Under the pieces are notes generated by a model that searched no databases, was not told the origin of the DNA, and was given only the letters and a program-made list of their open reading frames with translations. The translations under genes and the position numbers were made by a program. A stretch of DNA of 64,000 bases, from positions 1 to 64,000 of the forward strand of contig CAYRNR010000023.1 in assembly GCA_964425605.1 (NCBI GenBank), written 5' to 3'. Positions 26,075-34,703 of the stretch are shown here, piece by piece (position 1 is the first letter of the stretch; the number at the start of each line of letters is the position of its first letter). This DNA is from CAYRNR01 sp964425605. Lineage in GTDB: Bacteria; Myxococcota_A; UBA796; UBA9615; CAYRNR01.

Positions 26075-27106
26075 CTAGACGAAGGTCACCCGCACGCCGT
26101 GCCGGCTCCCGAACTCGTCGGTGATGTCCAGCAGCCTGGCGCTGGCCTCGTCGAACTCGATCTCGATGTCCCTGCTGGACAGCTCGTCCTGGCGCGCGAC
26201 GATCGTCCTGTGCAGCGCCTCGGCGGCGCGCCCGAAGATCTTGTCGAAGAACCGATCCTCGGTGTCCCTGCGGACGTAGCTCGCGGTGGCCGAGTCGTGG
26301 ATGCTGATGCGGTCGGCGCCGGCGCCCACGGCCCAGTCCAGGAACGAGGCGACCTCGTGCACGTTGATCGGACTGAGCAGGTATTTCACCTGGACCGTGG
26401 TGCGGCCGCGGTCCAGCAGGGCCTCGACGAAGGCGCGCGTCCGAGCGAGATCGAGCCCCATGGTGGCCTTGACCGTCTGGGCCTGGAAGCCGATGAACGA
26501 GACCTTGATCCGATCGAAGAGGCGCTCGACCTTCTCCACCTGGCTCGTCGGCCACGAGCCGTGGGTGACCAGGGCGATATCGACCTCCGGGTGGCGCGCC
26601 CTGAGTCCTTCGAGCCACTCCATGGTCCGCTTCTGGACGAGCACCTCACCGCCCTGGACCAGGATCTCCCCCGGCCGGTGGCGGTCGATGAAGGCGTCGA
26701 GGTGGGGGTACAGGTCGTAGCCCCCGTCCCAGTCCGGCGCTTGGACGCTGCACATGGCGCAGGTGGCGTTGCAGGCGAGGGAGGTCTCGATGTTCAGGTA
26801 GGTGATCCGCTCGTCGGCCGCTGCAGGCCGGAGCCGAGCGCGGATACAGGTGCACGCCCGCCGGTAGTCGCGCAGCTTGTCGTCGATGTCCTCGTCGGCG
26901 ATGTGGCCGATCCGATGGTAGCTCGACATGCCCGTCGTGCAGCACGGGTAGAGGTCCCCCTCGTGGGAGACGAACAGGTGCTCCATGTGGCAGGGCGTCC
27001 GGGGAGCGCGGGAGCGCCGCTCGTCGATGGCGTATCGAACACGACGACCGGCGTGCCCCAGGATCCGCCTGGGGGTCCCCTTGAGGCTGTCTAGGCGAGC
27101 CTTCAT
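26075..27106 (-). CDS. radical SAM protein with N-terminal SPASM-like Cys cluster
   Basis: About 343 residues. The radical SAM motif C-x3-C-x2-C is at Cys102, Cys106 and Cys109 after an LNIETS strand. Unusually, a Cys-rich segment resembling a SPASM auxiliary-cluster domain (Cys39, Cys55-Cys56, Cys85, Cys87) precedes the radical SAM core instead of following it. The ATG at 27106 is the first reasonable start; the ribosome binding site is weak. It follows rfbB by 61 bases on the same strand, so it is probably the last gene of the dTDP-rhamnose operon. The substrate is unknown; a sugar- or peptide-modifying role is inferred from context. Confidence 0.8.
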   Translation of the reverse strand: MKARLDSLKGTPRRILGHAGRRVRYAIDERRSRAPRTPCHMEHLFVSHEGDLYPCCTTGMSSYHRIGHIADEDIDDKLRDYRRACTCIRARLRPAAADERITYLNIETSLACNATCAMCSVQAPDWDGGYDLYPHLDAFIDRHRPGEILVQGGEVLVQKRTMEWLEGLRARHPEVDIALVTHGSWPTSQVEKVERLFDRIKVSFIGFQAQTVKATMGLDLARTRAFVEALLDRGRTTVQVKYLLSPINVHEVASFLDWAVGAGADRISIHDSATASYVRRDTEDRFFDKIFGRAAEALHRTIVARQDELSSRDIEIEFDEASARLLDITDEFGSRHGVRVTFV

Positions 27107-27167
27107 GCCCGCAAGGGTGAAGCAGCCGCACAGGGTGGTCAAGCCCCGGGGCGGGGGGCAGAGCCGG

Positions 27168-28163
27168 CTATCCGAGGCGGTCTCCGTACAGGTGGTCCAC
27201 GTACCTGTCGAACTCGGGGCCCGTGACCTGCTCCAGCCAGGACGTGTTCGCGCGGTACCAGTCGACGGTGCGAGCCAGCCCCTCCTCGAGGGGGATCGAC
27301 GGACACCAGCCGAGGTCATCGCGGATCTTGGTGGCGTCGAGGGCGTACCTGCGGTCGTGCCCGGGCCGGTCCGTCACCCACCGGACGAGGTCCCACGGCT
27401 TGCCCACCGCCTCCAGCAGCGCGGCCACGAGGTCGCGGTTGGCCACCGGGCGACCTGCCGAGGCGTTGTAGATCTCGCCCGGCGCCCCGCGCTCGAGCAC
27501 CGCCCCGAGGGCGCGGCAGTGGTCCTCGACGTGCAGCCAGTCCCGCTCGTGGAGCCCGTCTCCGTACAGCGGCAGCTCATCGTCGGCCAGGGCGCGCAGC
27601 ACGAACAGGGGGACGAGCTTCTCGGGGTACTGGCGGGGGCCGTAGTTGTTGGTGCAGCGGCTGACCACGGCGGGCAGGCCGTGGGTGCGGTGGTAGCTCA
27701 GGCAGAGCAGGTCTGCCGCCGCCTTGCTCGCCGCGTAGGGGCTGGACGGTCCGAGGCGCGCCCCCTCGTCGAATGCGCCGCCGGCAGGGGCCGAGCCGTA
27801 CACCTCGTCCGTCGAGACCTGGCAGAACCGCTGCACTCCGGCGTCGAGCGCCGCGTCCAGCAGCACCTGGACGCCGACGACGTTGGTGCGGACGAACTCG
27901 CCCGCGCCGAGGATCGAGCGGTCCACGTGGCTCTCGGCCGCCAGGTTGACCACCGCGTCCACGTCCATGACGCCGGCCACGGCCGCGGGGTCACAGATGT
28001 CGCCGTGGACGAAGCGGATGTGCTCCATCACGCCGTCGAGGTTCTCTCGGTGGCCCGCGTAGGTGAGGCGATCCAGGACGGTCAGCTCGTCGCCCGCGTC
28101 GAGGCGGGCGCGCACGAAGCTCGAGCCGATGAACCCGGCGCCGCCCGTGACGAGGATCCTCAC
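27168..28163 (-). CDS. rfbB: dTDP-glucose 4,6-dehydratase
   Basis: A 331-residue extended short-chain dehydrogenase. It has the NAD-binding GGAGFIG loop at residues 7-13, the LAAESHVDRSI motif, and the catalytic Tyr-x3-Lys in YAASK, together with NNYGPRQYPEKL typical of RfbB/RmlB. It converts dTDP-glucose to dTDP-4-keto-6-deoxyglucose. The GTG start overlaps the rfbA stop (GTGA). It is the second step of dTDP-L-rhamnose synthesis, and all four enzymes are encoded together here. Confidence 0.95.
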   Translation of the reverse strand: MRILVTGGAGFIGSSFVRARLDAGDELTVLDRLTYAGHRENLDGVMEHIRFVHGDICDPAAVAGVMDVDAVVNLAAESHVDRSILGAGEFVRTNVVGVQVLLDAALDAGVQRFCQVSTDEVYGSAPAGGAFDEGARLGPSSPYAASKAAADLLCLSYHRTHGLPAVVSRCTNNYGPRQYPEKLVPLFVLRALADDELPLYGDGLHERDWLHVEDHCRALGAVLERGAPGEIYNASAGRPVANRDLVAALLEAVGKPWDLVRWVTDRPGHDRRYALDATKIRDDLGWCPSIPLEEGLARTVDWYRANTSWLEQVTGPEFDRYVDHLYGDRLG

Positions 28164-28912
28164 GGATCGAGCCTGGCGAGGAGGTCGGGGGGCACGGGCA
28201 GGCCGATCGCCAGGTCGTTGGCGCGGCGGAAGGACTCCGGCGTCCCCGCGTCGGACCACCAGCCCTCGAGGACGCCGAACGTCAGGGCTCCGTCGGCGAT
28301 GTACCTGTTGTTCACGTCCGTGATCTCGAGTTCGCCGCGCGGCGACGGGGAGAGGGTGCGGATGATGTCGTAGACCCGCGCGTCGTAGAAGTAGATGCCC
28401 GAGACCACCAGGTCGGACTCGGGCTGCTGCGGTTTCTCCACCACGCGCAGCACGCGCTCCCCCCGATCGTCCAGGGTGACCACCCCGAACCGGTGGGCGT
28501 CCTCGACCGAGGTGAGCATGATCCGGGCGCCTCGCCCCTGGGCGCGGAACTGGTCCACCTGCGCGCCGAGGGAGTCCTCGAAGACGTTGTCCCCGAGGAT
28601 GACCAGCACCGGACCGCCCTCGGCAAAGGCCTCGGCGAGGGAGAGGGCCTGGGCGATGCCGCCGGCCTCGTCCTGGACCCGGTAGGTGAACGATACCCCC
28701 GCGTCGGCGCCTGAGCCGAGCAGCCCCACCACGTCGCCCATGTGCTCGCGGCCGGTCACGACGAGGATCTCGTGGATGCCCGCCTCCCGCAGCTTGAGCA
28801 CCGCGTGGTAGATCATCGGCAGCTTGCCCACCGGTAGCAGGTGCTTGTTGGTGACGCGGGTCAGGGGCCACAACCGTGATCCCGAGCCACCGGCCAGCAG
28901 GACGCCCTTCAA
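28160..28912 (-). CDS. rfbA: glucose-1-phosphate thymidylyltransferase
   Basis: About 250 residues. It carries the nucleotidyltransferase motif LLAGGSGSRLWPLT at the N-terminus, LGDNVFEDS, VVEKPQQPES and the C-terminal GWWSDAGTPES. It makes dTDP-glucose from dTTP and glucose-1-phosphate. TTG at 28912 is preferred because GGAGGT lies seven bases upstream and falls in the short gap after rfbD; an in-frame ATG at about 28955 would overlap rfbD by some 22 bases. It lies in the middle of the rhamnose operon. Confidence 0.93.
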   Translation of the reverse strand: MKGVLLAGGSGSRLWPLTRVTNKHLLPVGKLPMIYHAVLKLREAGIHEILVVTGREHMGDVVGLLGSGADAGVSFTYRVQDEAGGIAQALSLAEAFAEGGPVLVILGDNVFEDSLGAQVDQFRAQGRGARIMLTSVEDAHRFGVVTLDDRGERVLRVVEKPQQPESDLVVSGIYFYDARVYDIIRTLSPSPRGELEITDVNNRYIADGALTFGVLEGWWSDAGTPESFRRANDLAIGLPVPPDLLARLDP

Positions 28913-28932
28913 GTGCCGGACCTCCGATTCGC

Positions 28933-29790
28933 TCAACGTTCGCCCAGGTACCATCCTAGCGCATCGGTCCAGTGGGGCATCCGGTCCAGGTCCGCCGCCC
29001 GCAGGGCGGCGTTGTCGAGGACGGAGTAGGCCGGTCGCGCGACCACCGAGGCGAACTCGCCGGGGTCCGCGCGGTCCAGCTGCACCTCCACCTTGGCCAG
29101 CTCGAAGATCCTGGCGGCGAACTCGTACCACGTGCACTCCCCCTGGGAGGTCATGTGGAACACGCCGGTGGCGCCCGATTCGCCCAGCGGCACCAGGTTG
29201 TCCGCCACGCTGCGGCAGGTCGTGGGGGAGACCCGCTCGTCGTCCACGACCCGGACCGCGCCCCGGTTGCGCGCGAGGTGGAGCATGAGGTCCACGAAGT
29301 TCAGACCCCCCTTGGCGCGGCACGGCGCGTCGCCGAACAGCCCGGACACGCGCACGACGAGGTGCCGCTCGCACAGGGCTCGCACGAAGTGTTCGCCGCA
29401 CAGCTTGGTCGTGCCGTAGACGTTGAGGGGCCTGGGGCAGTCCGCCTCGGTGTACGGTGTGGTCGCGGCCCCGTCGAACACGTAGTCCGTGCTGACGTGG
29501 ATCAGCGCGGCCCCGAGGTCCTGGGCCTGCAGCGCGACGTTGCGCGCGCCCTCGCCGTTGATCGCGAACGCCCGCGCCGGGTCCTCCTCGCACCGCTCGA
29601 GGTGGTGCATGGCCGCCGTGTTCACCACCACGTCGGGGCCCAGGTCGCCGAGCACGTCGCGCGTCTGGGCCCGGTCCTCCACGGCCAGGTCCGCGTGGGT
29701 CAGCGCGGCCACCTCGTAGCCCGCCCCCTCGTAGGCGCGGCAGACCTCGGTGCCCAGCTGTCCGTTGGCTCCGATGACCGCGGCCTTCAT
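28933..29790 (-). CDS. rfbD: dTDP-4-dehydrorhamnose reductase
   Basis: A 285-residue Rossmann-fold reductase with GANGQLG at residues 7-13, STDYVFDG, and the catalytic Tyr-x3-Lys in YGTTK. It reduces dTDP-4-keto-L-rhamnose to dTDP-L-rhamnose, the last step of the pathway. The start overlaps the stop of the upstream epimerase gene by four bases (ATGA). Confidence 0.94.
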   Translation of the reverse strand: MKAAVIGANGQLGTEVCRAYEGAGYEVAALTHADLAVEDRAQTRDVLGDLGPDVVVNTAAMHHLERCEEDPARAFAINGEGARNVALQAQDLGAALIHVSTDYVFDGAATTPYTEADCPRPLNVYGTTKLCGEHFVRALCERHLVVRVSGLFGDAPCRAKGGLNFVDLMLHLARNRGAVRVVDDERVSPTTCRSVADNLVPLGESGATGVFHMTSQGECTWYEFAARIFELAKVEVQLDRADPGEFASVVARPAYSVLDNAALRAADLDRMPHWTDALGWYLGER

Positions 29791-30755
29791 GGGGTCTCGT
29801 GGGGGTCGATCGTCTTGAACGTGTCGATGTTGTAGTAGGCGGGGTTGTCGAGGTCGGCGAAGGCGTCCTTGTGGCGAGCCAGGTTGCGCACGATGTCCTT
29901 GACGGTGCGCCCCGGCTTGTAGCTCAGCACGTTGCGCGCCTTGTCGATGCTGACCTTGTAGTTGCGGAAGTCCTGGATGTGCTTGATACGGATGCGCACC
30001 CGGAAGCCGAGGGACTCCTCGATGCCGTCGCGTACCTCGTCGGCCACCTCGCCCACCGTGTAGTTGCCCGAGGCCACGTTGAAGATGCCGGAGATCTCGG
30101 CGGGCGCCTCCACGGACCGCACGTAGGCGGACGCCGCGTCCTGGATGGCGAGGATGGGCCGCCAGATGGCCGGGTTGTTGACCGTGATCAGCCGGTCGGC
30201 CAGGGCGGTCTTGAACATGGTGTTGACGATGAGGTCGAGCCGCATCCGCGGGCTGTACCCCGACACCGTGCCCTGGCGCAGGCAGATCACCGAGAAGTCC
30301 CCGTCCTGGACCTGCAGCGATCCCATCTCCCCCTGGAGCTTGGAGATGCCGTAGGGGTACGCGGGCACGGTCGGCCGCGTCTCGTCGTACAGCTCGTTGA
30401 CCGTGTACCCGTACACCGAACACGAGCCACCGTGGATGAAGCGCCGGACCCCCGCCCGTTTGGCCAGGTACGCCAGGTACGACGGCGCAGATCCGTTCTC
30501 GATGAAGTTGCGCGCCGGCGAGTACTCGGCCATGGGATCGTTCGACAGGCCCGCCAGGAAGATCACCTGCTCGTAGGGCTCGAGGAACGACTCCTCGATG
30601 TCCAGCACGTTCTTCTGGATCACCTTCACGCCCTCGGGGAGGTGATCCCCGAACCACAGCAGGTCCAGCACGTCCAGCTCGTAGCCACGCTCGAGGAGTC
30701 GCGGGACCAACACCGAGCCGATGTATCCGGCTCCACCCACCACCAGGATCTTCAT
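29787..30755 (-). CDS. NAD-dependent sugar epimerase/dehydratase
   Basis: A 322-residue extended short-chain dehydrogenase with GGAGYIG at residues 7-13 and a Tyr-x3-Lys in YGISK. The C-terminus is typical of UDP- or dTDP-sugar epimerases. It is not one of the four standard rhamnose genes but is embedded between rfbC and rfbD, so it probably makes a second activated sugar for the same polymer. The precise reaction cannot be assigned. The ATG shares a base with the rfbC stop (TGATG). Confidence 0.88.
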   Translation of the reverse strand: MKILVVGGAGYIGSVLVPRLLERGYELDVLDLLWFGDHLPEGVKVIQKNVLDIEESFLEPYEQVIFLAGLSNDPMAEYSPARNFIENGSAPSYLAYLAKRAGVRRFIHGGSCSVYGYTVNELYDETRPTVPAYPYGISKLQGEMGSLQVQDGDFSVICLRQGTVSGYSPRMRLDLIVNTMFKTALADRLITVNNPAIWRPILAIQDAASAYVRSVEAPAEISGIFNVASGNYTVGEVADEVRDGIEESLGFRVRIRIKHIQDFRNYKVSIDKARNVLSYKPGRTVKDIVRNLARHKDAFADLDNPAYYNIDTFKTIDPHETP

Positions 30756-31336
30756 CACTGACCGCCTTTGGAATACGTGAAGTGATTCGCCTCGTCCGTC
30801 TCGAGCCACTGCTTCAGCGTCTGGGCCCGGGCGTCCTTGTCCGAGATGATCGGGTCGTCGATGGGCCAGTCGATGCCCAGGGCCGGATCGCACCAGGAGA
30901 TCCCCGACTCGGCGCCGCTGTTGTACACGCCAGTGCACAGGTACTGGACCTCGGCGTAGTCGGACAGGACGCCGAAGCCCCGCGCGAAGCCCGCGGGCGC
31001 GAACACCTGCAGCCGGTTGGCCTCCGAGACCTCCACCCCGACCCAGCGGCCCAGGGTGGGGGAACCTACGCGGATGTCCACGGCCACCAGGAACGCCGCG
31101 CCCCGCGTCACCCGCATGAGCTTGCCCATGGGGGGCTCCCACTGGAAGTGCAGGCCGCGCAGGGTCCCCTTGACCGAGCCCGAGTGGTTCGCCTGGACGA
31201 ACTCGCCGGGGAGCCCGAGCTCCTCGAACTGGTCCCTGCGATAGAGCTCGGTGAAGAAGCCGCGCGCGTCCTCGAAGACCTCCGGCCGGACGATCACCAC
31301 GTCCTCGATGTCGGTCCTGTCAGCCCTTATCTGCAT
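30755..31336 (-). CDS. rfbC: dTDP-4-dehydrorhamnose 3,5-epimerase
   Basis: A 193-residue cupin-type epimerase, near the usual length. It has the catalytic His motif LRGLHFQ, FAPAGFARGFGVLSD, and the substrate-contact region around YLCTGVYN. It epimerises dTDP-4-keto-6-deoxyglucose at C3 and C5. The ATG has AAGGAG seven bases upstream and overlaps the preceding glycosyltransferase gene by 17 bases. Confidence 0.94.
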   Translation of the reverse strand: MQIRADRTDIEDVVIVRPEVFEDARGFFTELYRRDQFEELGLPGEFVQANHSGSVKGTLRGLHFQWEPPMGKLMRVTRGAAFLVAVDIRVGSPTLGRWVGVEVSEANRLQVFAPAGFARGFGVLSDYAEVQYLCTGVYNSGAESGISWCDPALGIDWPIDDPIISDKDARAQTLKQWLETDEANHFTYSKGGQ

Positions 31337-32420
31337 CGAGCAACTCCTTCGGCGGCTTGCCCAGGGCGAGCTGCACCACGGGCAACAGCCGATCCCATTG
31401 TCGCCTGCGAACGCGGTTGAGGAGAACCGCTGCGAACCCGGCGTACACGGTGGGAAGGCACTGGGGGTGGAAGCGGCGCGTGTAGACCAGCCGGTTGGCC
31501 ACGGCGTGGTAGTCGGCCAGCTTGCTCTTGGCGCCGCCCCGCCCCTTCGCGTCCACGGTGGCGCCCTCCTTGTGATAGACGACGCTGCCGGGGGCGTAGG
31601 TCAGGCCGAAGCGGCCGCGCGCGCGGGCCGCCCAGTCGATCTCGTCGAAGTACAGGAAGTAGTCCTCGCACAGCAGCCCCACCTGCTCGAGCAGGTCGCG
31701 CGTCACCAGGACCGAGGCCCCGTACACGTAGTCCATCCGGCGGACGACCTCCCGGGGGTCCATGGGATCGTCGGCGCGGCAGTGGGAGCCCACGTGATTC
31801 TGGGTGGCGAGCCAGCGGTTGTAGACGCTGCCGCCGTGGGTCTGGATGGTGTCGGGCTCGCCGTAGAACCGCACCGTCGAGCCGCAGAACCCCGCCCCTG
31901 GGGTCGCCTCGAGGACCTCCACGAGCGCGGACAGGGCGCCCGGCTCGACCACGGTGTCGTTGTTGAGCAGCCAGGCGCAGTCCAGGTCCCCCCGCGACAG
32001 GGCGTAGCGGAGCCCCGTGTTGTTGCCCGCCCCGAAGCCGAGGTTGCCGCCGTTCTGCACGAGCACGAGGGGGGAGTCCTCGTCCCCCGTGGCCTCGTCG
32101 AGGGCCGCGTCCCAGTCCCGGGCGAGCCTGCCGGCGCCCGCCGCGCGCCAGTCGTAGCGCCGGTAGGGGACCGGCTTGTCCACGGGGGGGTGGACGAGCT
32201 CGCGCAGGCGCGGGTCGTCGGACGAGCCGGCCTGGAGCTCACCGCGCGCCCAGGCGCAGATCTTCTCCATGGAGCCGTCGGGTGAGCCGTTGTCGCACAC
32301 CACGGCGCGGAAGCGGAGGTGGTCGAGCCGCAGGACACTCTCGAGGCACTCGATGGTGTCGCGCCATCCGTTGGTGTTGAGGATGACGATGTAGACCAAG
32401 CTCGGATCCGGACTCGTCAA
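31320..32420 (-). CDS. family 2 glycosyltransferase
   Basis: A 366-residue protein with a GT-A fold: the N-terminal VILNTNGWRDT strand-loop, LNNDT as the metal-binding D-x-D-like motif, and an FDEIDW acid motif. The motif set is typical of rhamnosyltransferases and related GT2 enzymes. It probably transfers rhamnose or another sugar to the growing polymer. The TTG start is supported by GGAG upstream. It is the first gene of the dTDP-rhamnose operon, with a promoter-like element on the minus strand at 32516-32508. Confidence 0.88.
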   Translation of the reverse strand: MTSPDPSLVYIVILNTNGWRDTIECLESVLRLDHLRFRAVVCDNGSPDGSMEKICAWARGELQAGSSDDPRLRELVHPPVDKPVPYRRYDWRAAGAGRLARDWDAALDEATGDEDSPLVLVQNGGNLGFGAGNNTGLRYALSRGDLDCAWLLNNDTVVEPGALSALVEVLEATPGAGFCGSTVRFYGEPDTIQTHGGSVYNRWLATQNHVGSHCRADDPMDPREVVRRMDYVYGASVLVTRDLLEQVGLLCEDYFLYFDEIDWAARARGRFGLTYAPGSVVYHKEGATVDAKGRGGAKSKLADYHAVANRLVYTRRFHPQCLPTVYAGFAAVLLNRVRRRQWDRLLPVVQLALGKPPKELLDADKG

Positions 32421-32493
32421 GGGTGAACTCCGCGGGTGCGGTGGTTGGGGCTTCGGGGCGCCTCGGGTCGTACTGGGCTACCTCGGACCAGGA

Positions 32494-32502
32494 TGCTACG
32501 AT
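32494..32502 (+). promoter_or_regulatory. extended -10-like motif (TGCTACGAT)
   Basis: TG-C-TACGAT lies 36 bases upstream of the ATG at 32539. It partly faces the minus-strand motif at 32516-32508, so the two divergent operons would start from the same small region. Confidence 0.42.
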
Positions 32503-32507
32503 CGCGG

Positions 32508-32516
32508 ATTCTAGCA
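32508..32516 (-). promoter_or_regulatory. extended -10-like motif (TGCTAGAAT)
   Basis: On the minus strand TG-C-TAGAAT is the best -10 hexamer in the window, one mismatch from TATAAT. It would drive the rhamnose operon beginning at 32420, leaving a leader of about 80 bases. Confidence 0.42.
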
Positions 32517-32538
32517 GTGAGACCGACACGAGGTCACG

Positions 32539-33414
32539 ATGCACCGGCTGACCGCCACCCCACCTGCCCATCTACCCAGCCTCCCGGCCCCTGAGGGCCC
32601 GCGCGTCGAGGGGGGACTGCGGACGACGGGCCGGTTCAGGGCCAGCGCGCCCGGATCGCCGGTGTTGAGCGTGGTGACCGTGGTGTACGACGGCGTCGCC
32701 ACGATGGAGGCCTGTATCCGCAGCGTGCTGGAGCAGGCCCACGACAACGTGGAGTTCATCGTGGTCGACGGGGGCTCGACCGACGGCACCCTCGACCTGC
32801 TGGAGCGGTACGGCGACCGGATCGACTACTGGGTCAGCGAACCGGACCGGGGCATCTTCCACGCCATGAACAAGGGCGTCTCCCTGATCACCGGGGACTA
32901 CGTCCTCTTCCTGGGCTGCGACGACGTGTTGCTGGGGTTCACGCCCGAGCTGGTCCGCCGCCTGACCGACCCGCGCTGCATCTACTACGGCGACGTGTAC
33001 ATCGCCCGGAGCGATCGCACCTTCGACGGCGAGTTCAACCGCCTCAAGCTGTGCCACACCAACATCTGCCACCAGGCCATCCTCTATCCGGCGCTCGTGT
33101 TCGAGAAGTACCGCTACAACCTGCGCTACAAGGATCTGGCGGACCACGAGTTCAACATGCGGTGCTGGGCCGACCCGATCCTGAGGTTCGAGTACCTGCC
33201 CGTGGTGATGGCCGAGTACAACGACCAGGGAAACTCGGGCGTGTCCATCGACCACGCATTCCAGGGGGACCGCCTGGAGCTCGTGCGCCGGTACTTCCCC
33301 GAGATCGCGCCGGCCTACCGGGCCCTGACCGCGGTCTCGCCGCCGATCGTCCGGGCGTTGGATGGGATCGGGGCGAAGGCGTGGATCAAGCGGACGATGC
33401 GGCGATGGTGGTGA
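32539..33414 (+). CDS. family 2 glycosyltransferase
   Basis: A 291-residue GT-A enzyme with VVTVVYDG, EFIVVDGGSTDGT and a late ADHEF segment, typical of WcaA/colanic-type GT2 enzymes. It probably adds one sugar during synthesis of the surface glycan. The ATG is preceded by GAGG. The final codons overlap the next glycosyltransferase gene. Confidence 0.88.
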   Translation: MHRLTATPPAHLPSLPAPEGPRVEGGLRTTGRFRASAPGSPVLSVVTVVYDGVATMEACIRSVLEQAHDNVEFIVVDGGSTDGTLDLLERYGDRIDYWVSEPDRGIFHAMNKGVSLITGDYVLFLGCDDVLLGFTPELVRRLTDPRCIYYGDVYIARSDRTFDGEFNRLKLCHTNICHQAILYPALVFEKYRYNLRYKDLADHEFNMRCWADPILRFEYLPVVMAEYNDQGNSGVSIDHAFQGDRLELVRRYFPEIAPAYRALTAVSPPIVRALDGIGAKAWIKRTMRRWW

Positions 33415-34682
33415 ACGACCGCGCCGGGCTCCGGGTCGTGCACGTCAGTACGCACGACGCCGGTGGCGGCGCCGCGATCGCCGCGCGTAGGCTGCACGAT
33501 GGCCTCCGGGGCCTGGGCGTGGACTCGCGGATGCTCGTGCGAATCAAGGGCTCCGGCGACGCCTCGATCCGACGCTTCGAACCCTCGCGGAGGTCGTGGC
33601 CGGCGCGAACGGTGCGCCGCATCGTCCAGCGATCGCGGCACTGGCCCTATCTGGCCTCCCGGACCGAGGACTTCGAGATCTTCACGGACGCCCAGAGCCG
33701 CTTCGGGCCGCAGCTCGCCGCGGCCGTGGCCGATGCGGACGTGGTCCACCTCCACTGGGTGGCGACCTTCGTGGACTATGCGCACTTCTTCGGAGCGCTG
33801 GCTCGTCACCAGCGCGTCGTGTGGACCCTGCACGACATGGCGCCGTTCACCGGCGGGTGCCACTACGCGCGGGGATGCGAGGGCTTCGTCCGGTCGTGTG
33901 GGAGGTGCCCGGTGCTGGGTTCGTCCCGCGAGTCCGATCTCTCGAGGAGGACCTGGGAACGCAAGCGTCGGGCCCTGGCGGAGCTCGATCCCCGGCAGCT
34001 GGTCGTGGTGACCCCGAGCCAGTGGCTCGCCGACGAGGCGCGGAGGAGCTCGATCCTGGGCCGCTTCGAGGTGCGTGTCATCGCCAACGGACTGGATGTC
34101 GACGTCTTCCGGCCGTCGCCCAGACGAGACGCCCGCGGGCTGCTCGGCGTGCCGGTCGACGAAGCCGTGCTGCTGTTCGTCGCGGACAGCCTGACCAATC
34201 CACGCAAGGGGATGTCTCACCTCCTCGCGGCGCTCGACGAGCTGTCCCGGCGCGCGTCGCCGCTGCTGTTGACGATGGGGAGCGGCCCCGCAGAGATCGG
34301 GGCCGGGCACCGCCAGCTGCATCTGGGATCGCTGAAGGACGTCCAGCAGATCACCGCCGCCTACGGCGCGGCCGATCTCTTCGTCATCCCGTCCCTGGAG
34401 GACAACCTGCCCAATACCGTGGCCGAGGCCCTGGCGTGTGGCACTCCGGTCGTCGCATTCGACGCAGGTGGCCTGCCCGAGATGGTCGATGACGGCGTCA
34501 ACGGGGCGCTGGTCCCCCGTGGGGATGCGACGGCCCTCGCCGCGGCGATCGCGCGGTTGCTTCGCGACGGGGGGACCCTCGAGAGCCTGTCGGCGGCGGC
34601 GCGTTCGGGGGCGACGAGGAGGTACGACGTGCGCAAGCAGGCGCGGAAGTACGCGGACCTGTATTGCGCTGCTATTCTCTGA
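33405..34682 (+). CDS. family 4 (GT-B) glycosyltransferase
   Basis: About 425 residues. The N-terminal half carries VHVSTHDAGGGAAIAARRL, a typical GT4 acceptor domain. The C-terminal half has the nucleotide-sugar site, including IPSLEDNLPNTVAEALACGTPVVAFD with the E-x7-E pair. ATG at 33405 overlaps the preceding gene by 10 bases; GTG at 33411 would give a GTGA overlap and is equally possible. It retains the anomeric configuration of the donor sugar, as is typical of the family. Confidence 0.9.
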   Translation: MVVNDRAGLRVVHVSTHDAGGGAAIAARRLHDGLRGLGVDSRMLVRIKGSGDASIRRFEPSRRSWPARTVRRIVQRSRHWPYLASRTEDFEIFTDAQSRFGPQLAAAVADADVVHLHWVATFVDYAHFFGALARHQRVVWTLHDMAPFTGGCHYARGCEGFVRSCGRCPVLGSSRESDLSRRTWERKRRALAELDPRQLVVVTPSQWLADEARRSSILGRFEVRVIANGLDVDVFRPSPRRDARGLLGVPVDEAVLLFVADSLTNPRKGMSHLLAALDELSRRASPLLLTMGSGPAEIGAGHRQLHLGSLKDVQQITAAYGAADLFVIPSLEDNLPNTVAEALACGTPVVAFDAGGLPEMVDDGVNGALVPRGDATALAAAIARLLRDGGTLESLSAAARSGATRRYDVRKQARKYADLYCAAIL

Positions 34683-34703
34683 GCGAAGGAGGCGCGCGGA
34701 GCC

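Noticed and set aside
28160..28955. ATG at 28955 as start of rfbA
   Set aside because: It would overlap rfbD by about 22 bases and adds residues not present in the family; TTG at 28912 has GGAGGT at the right distance.
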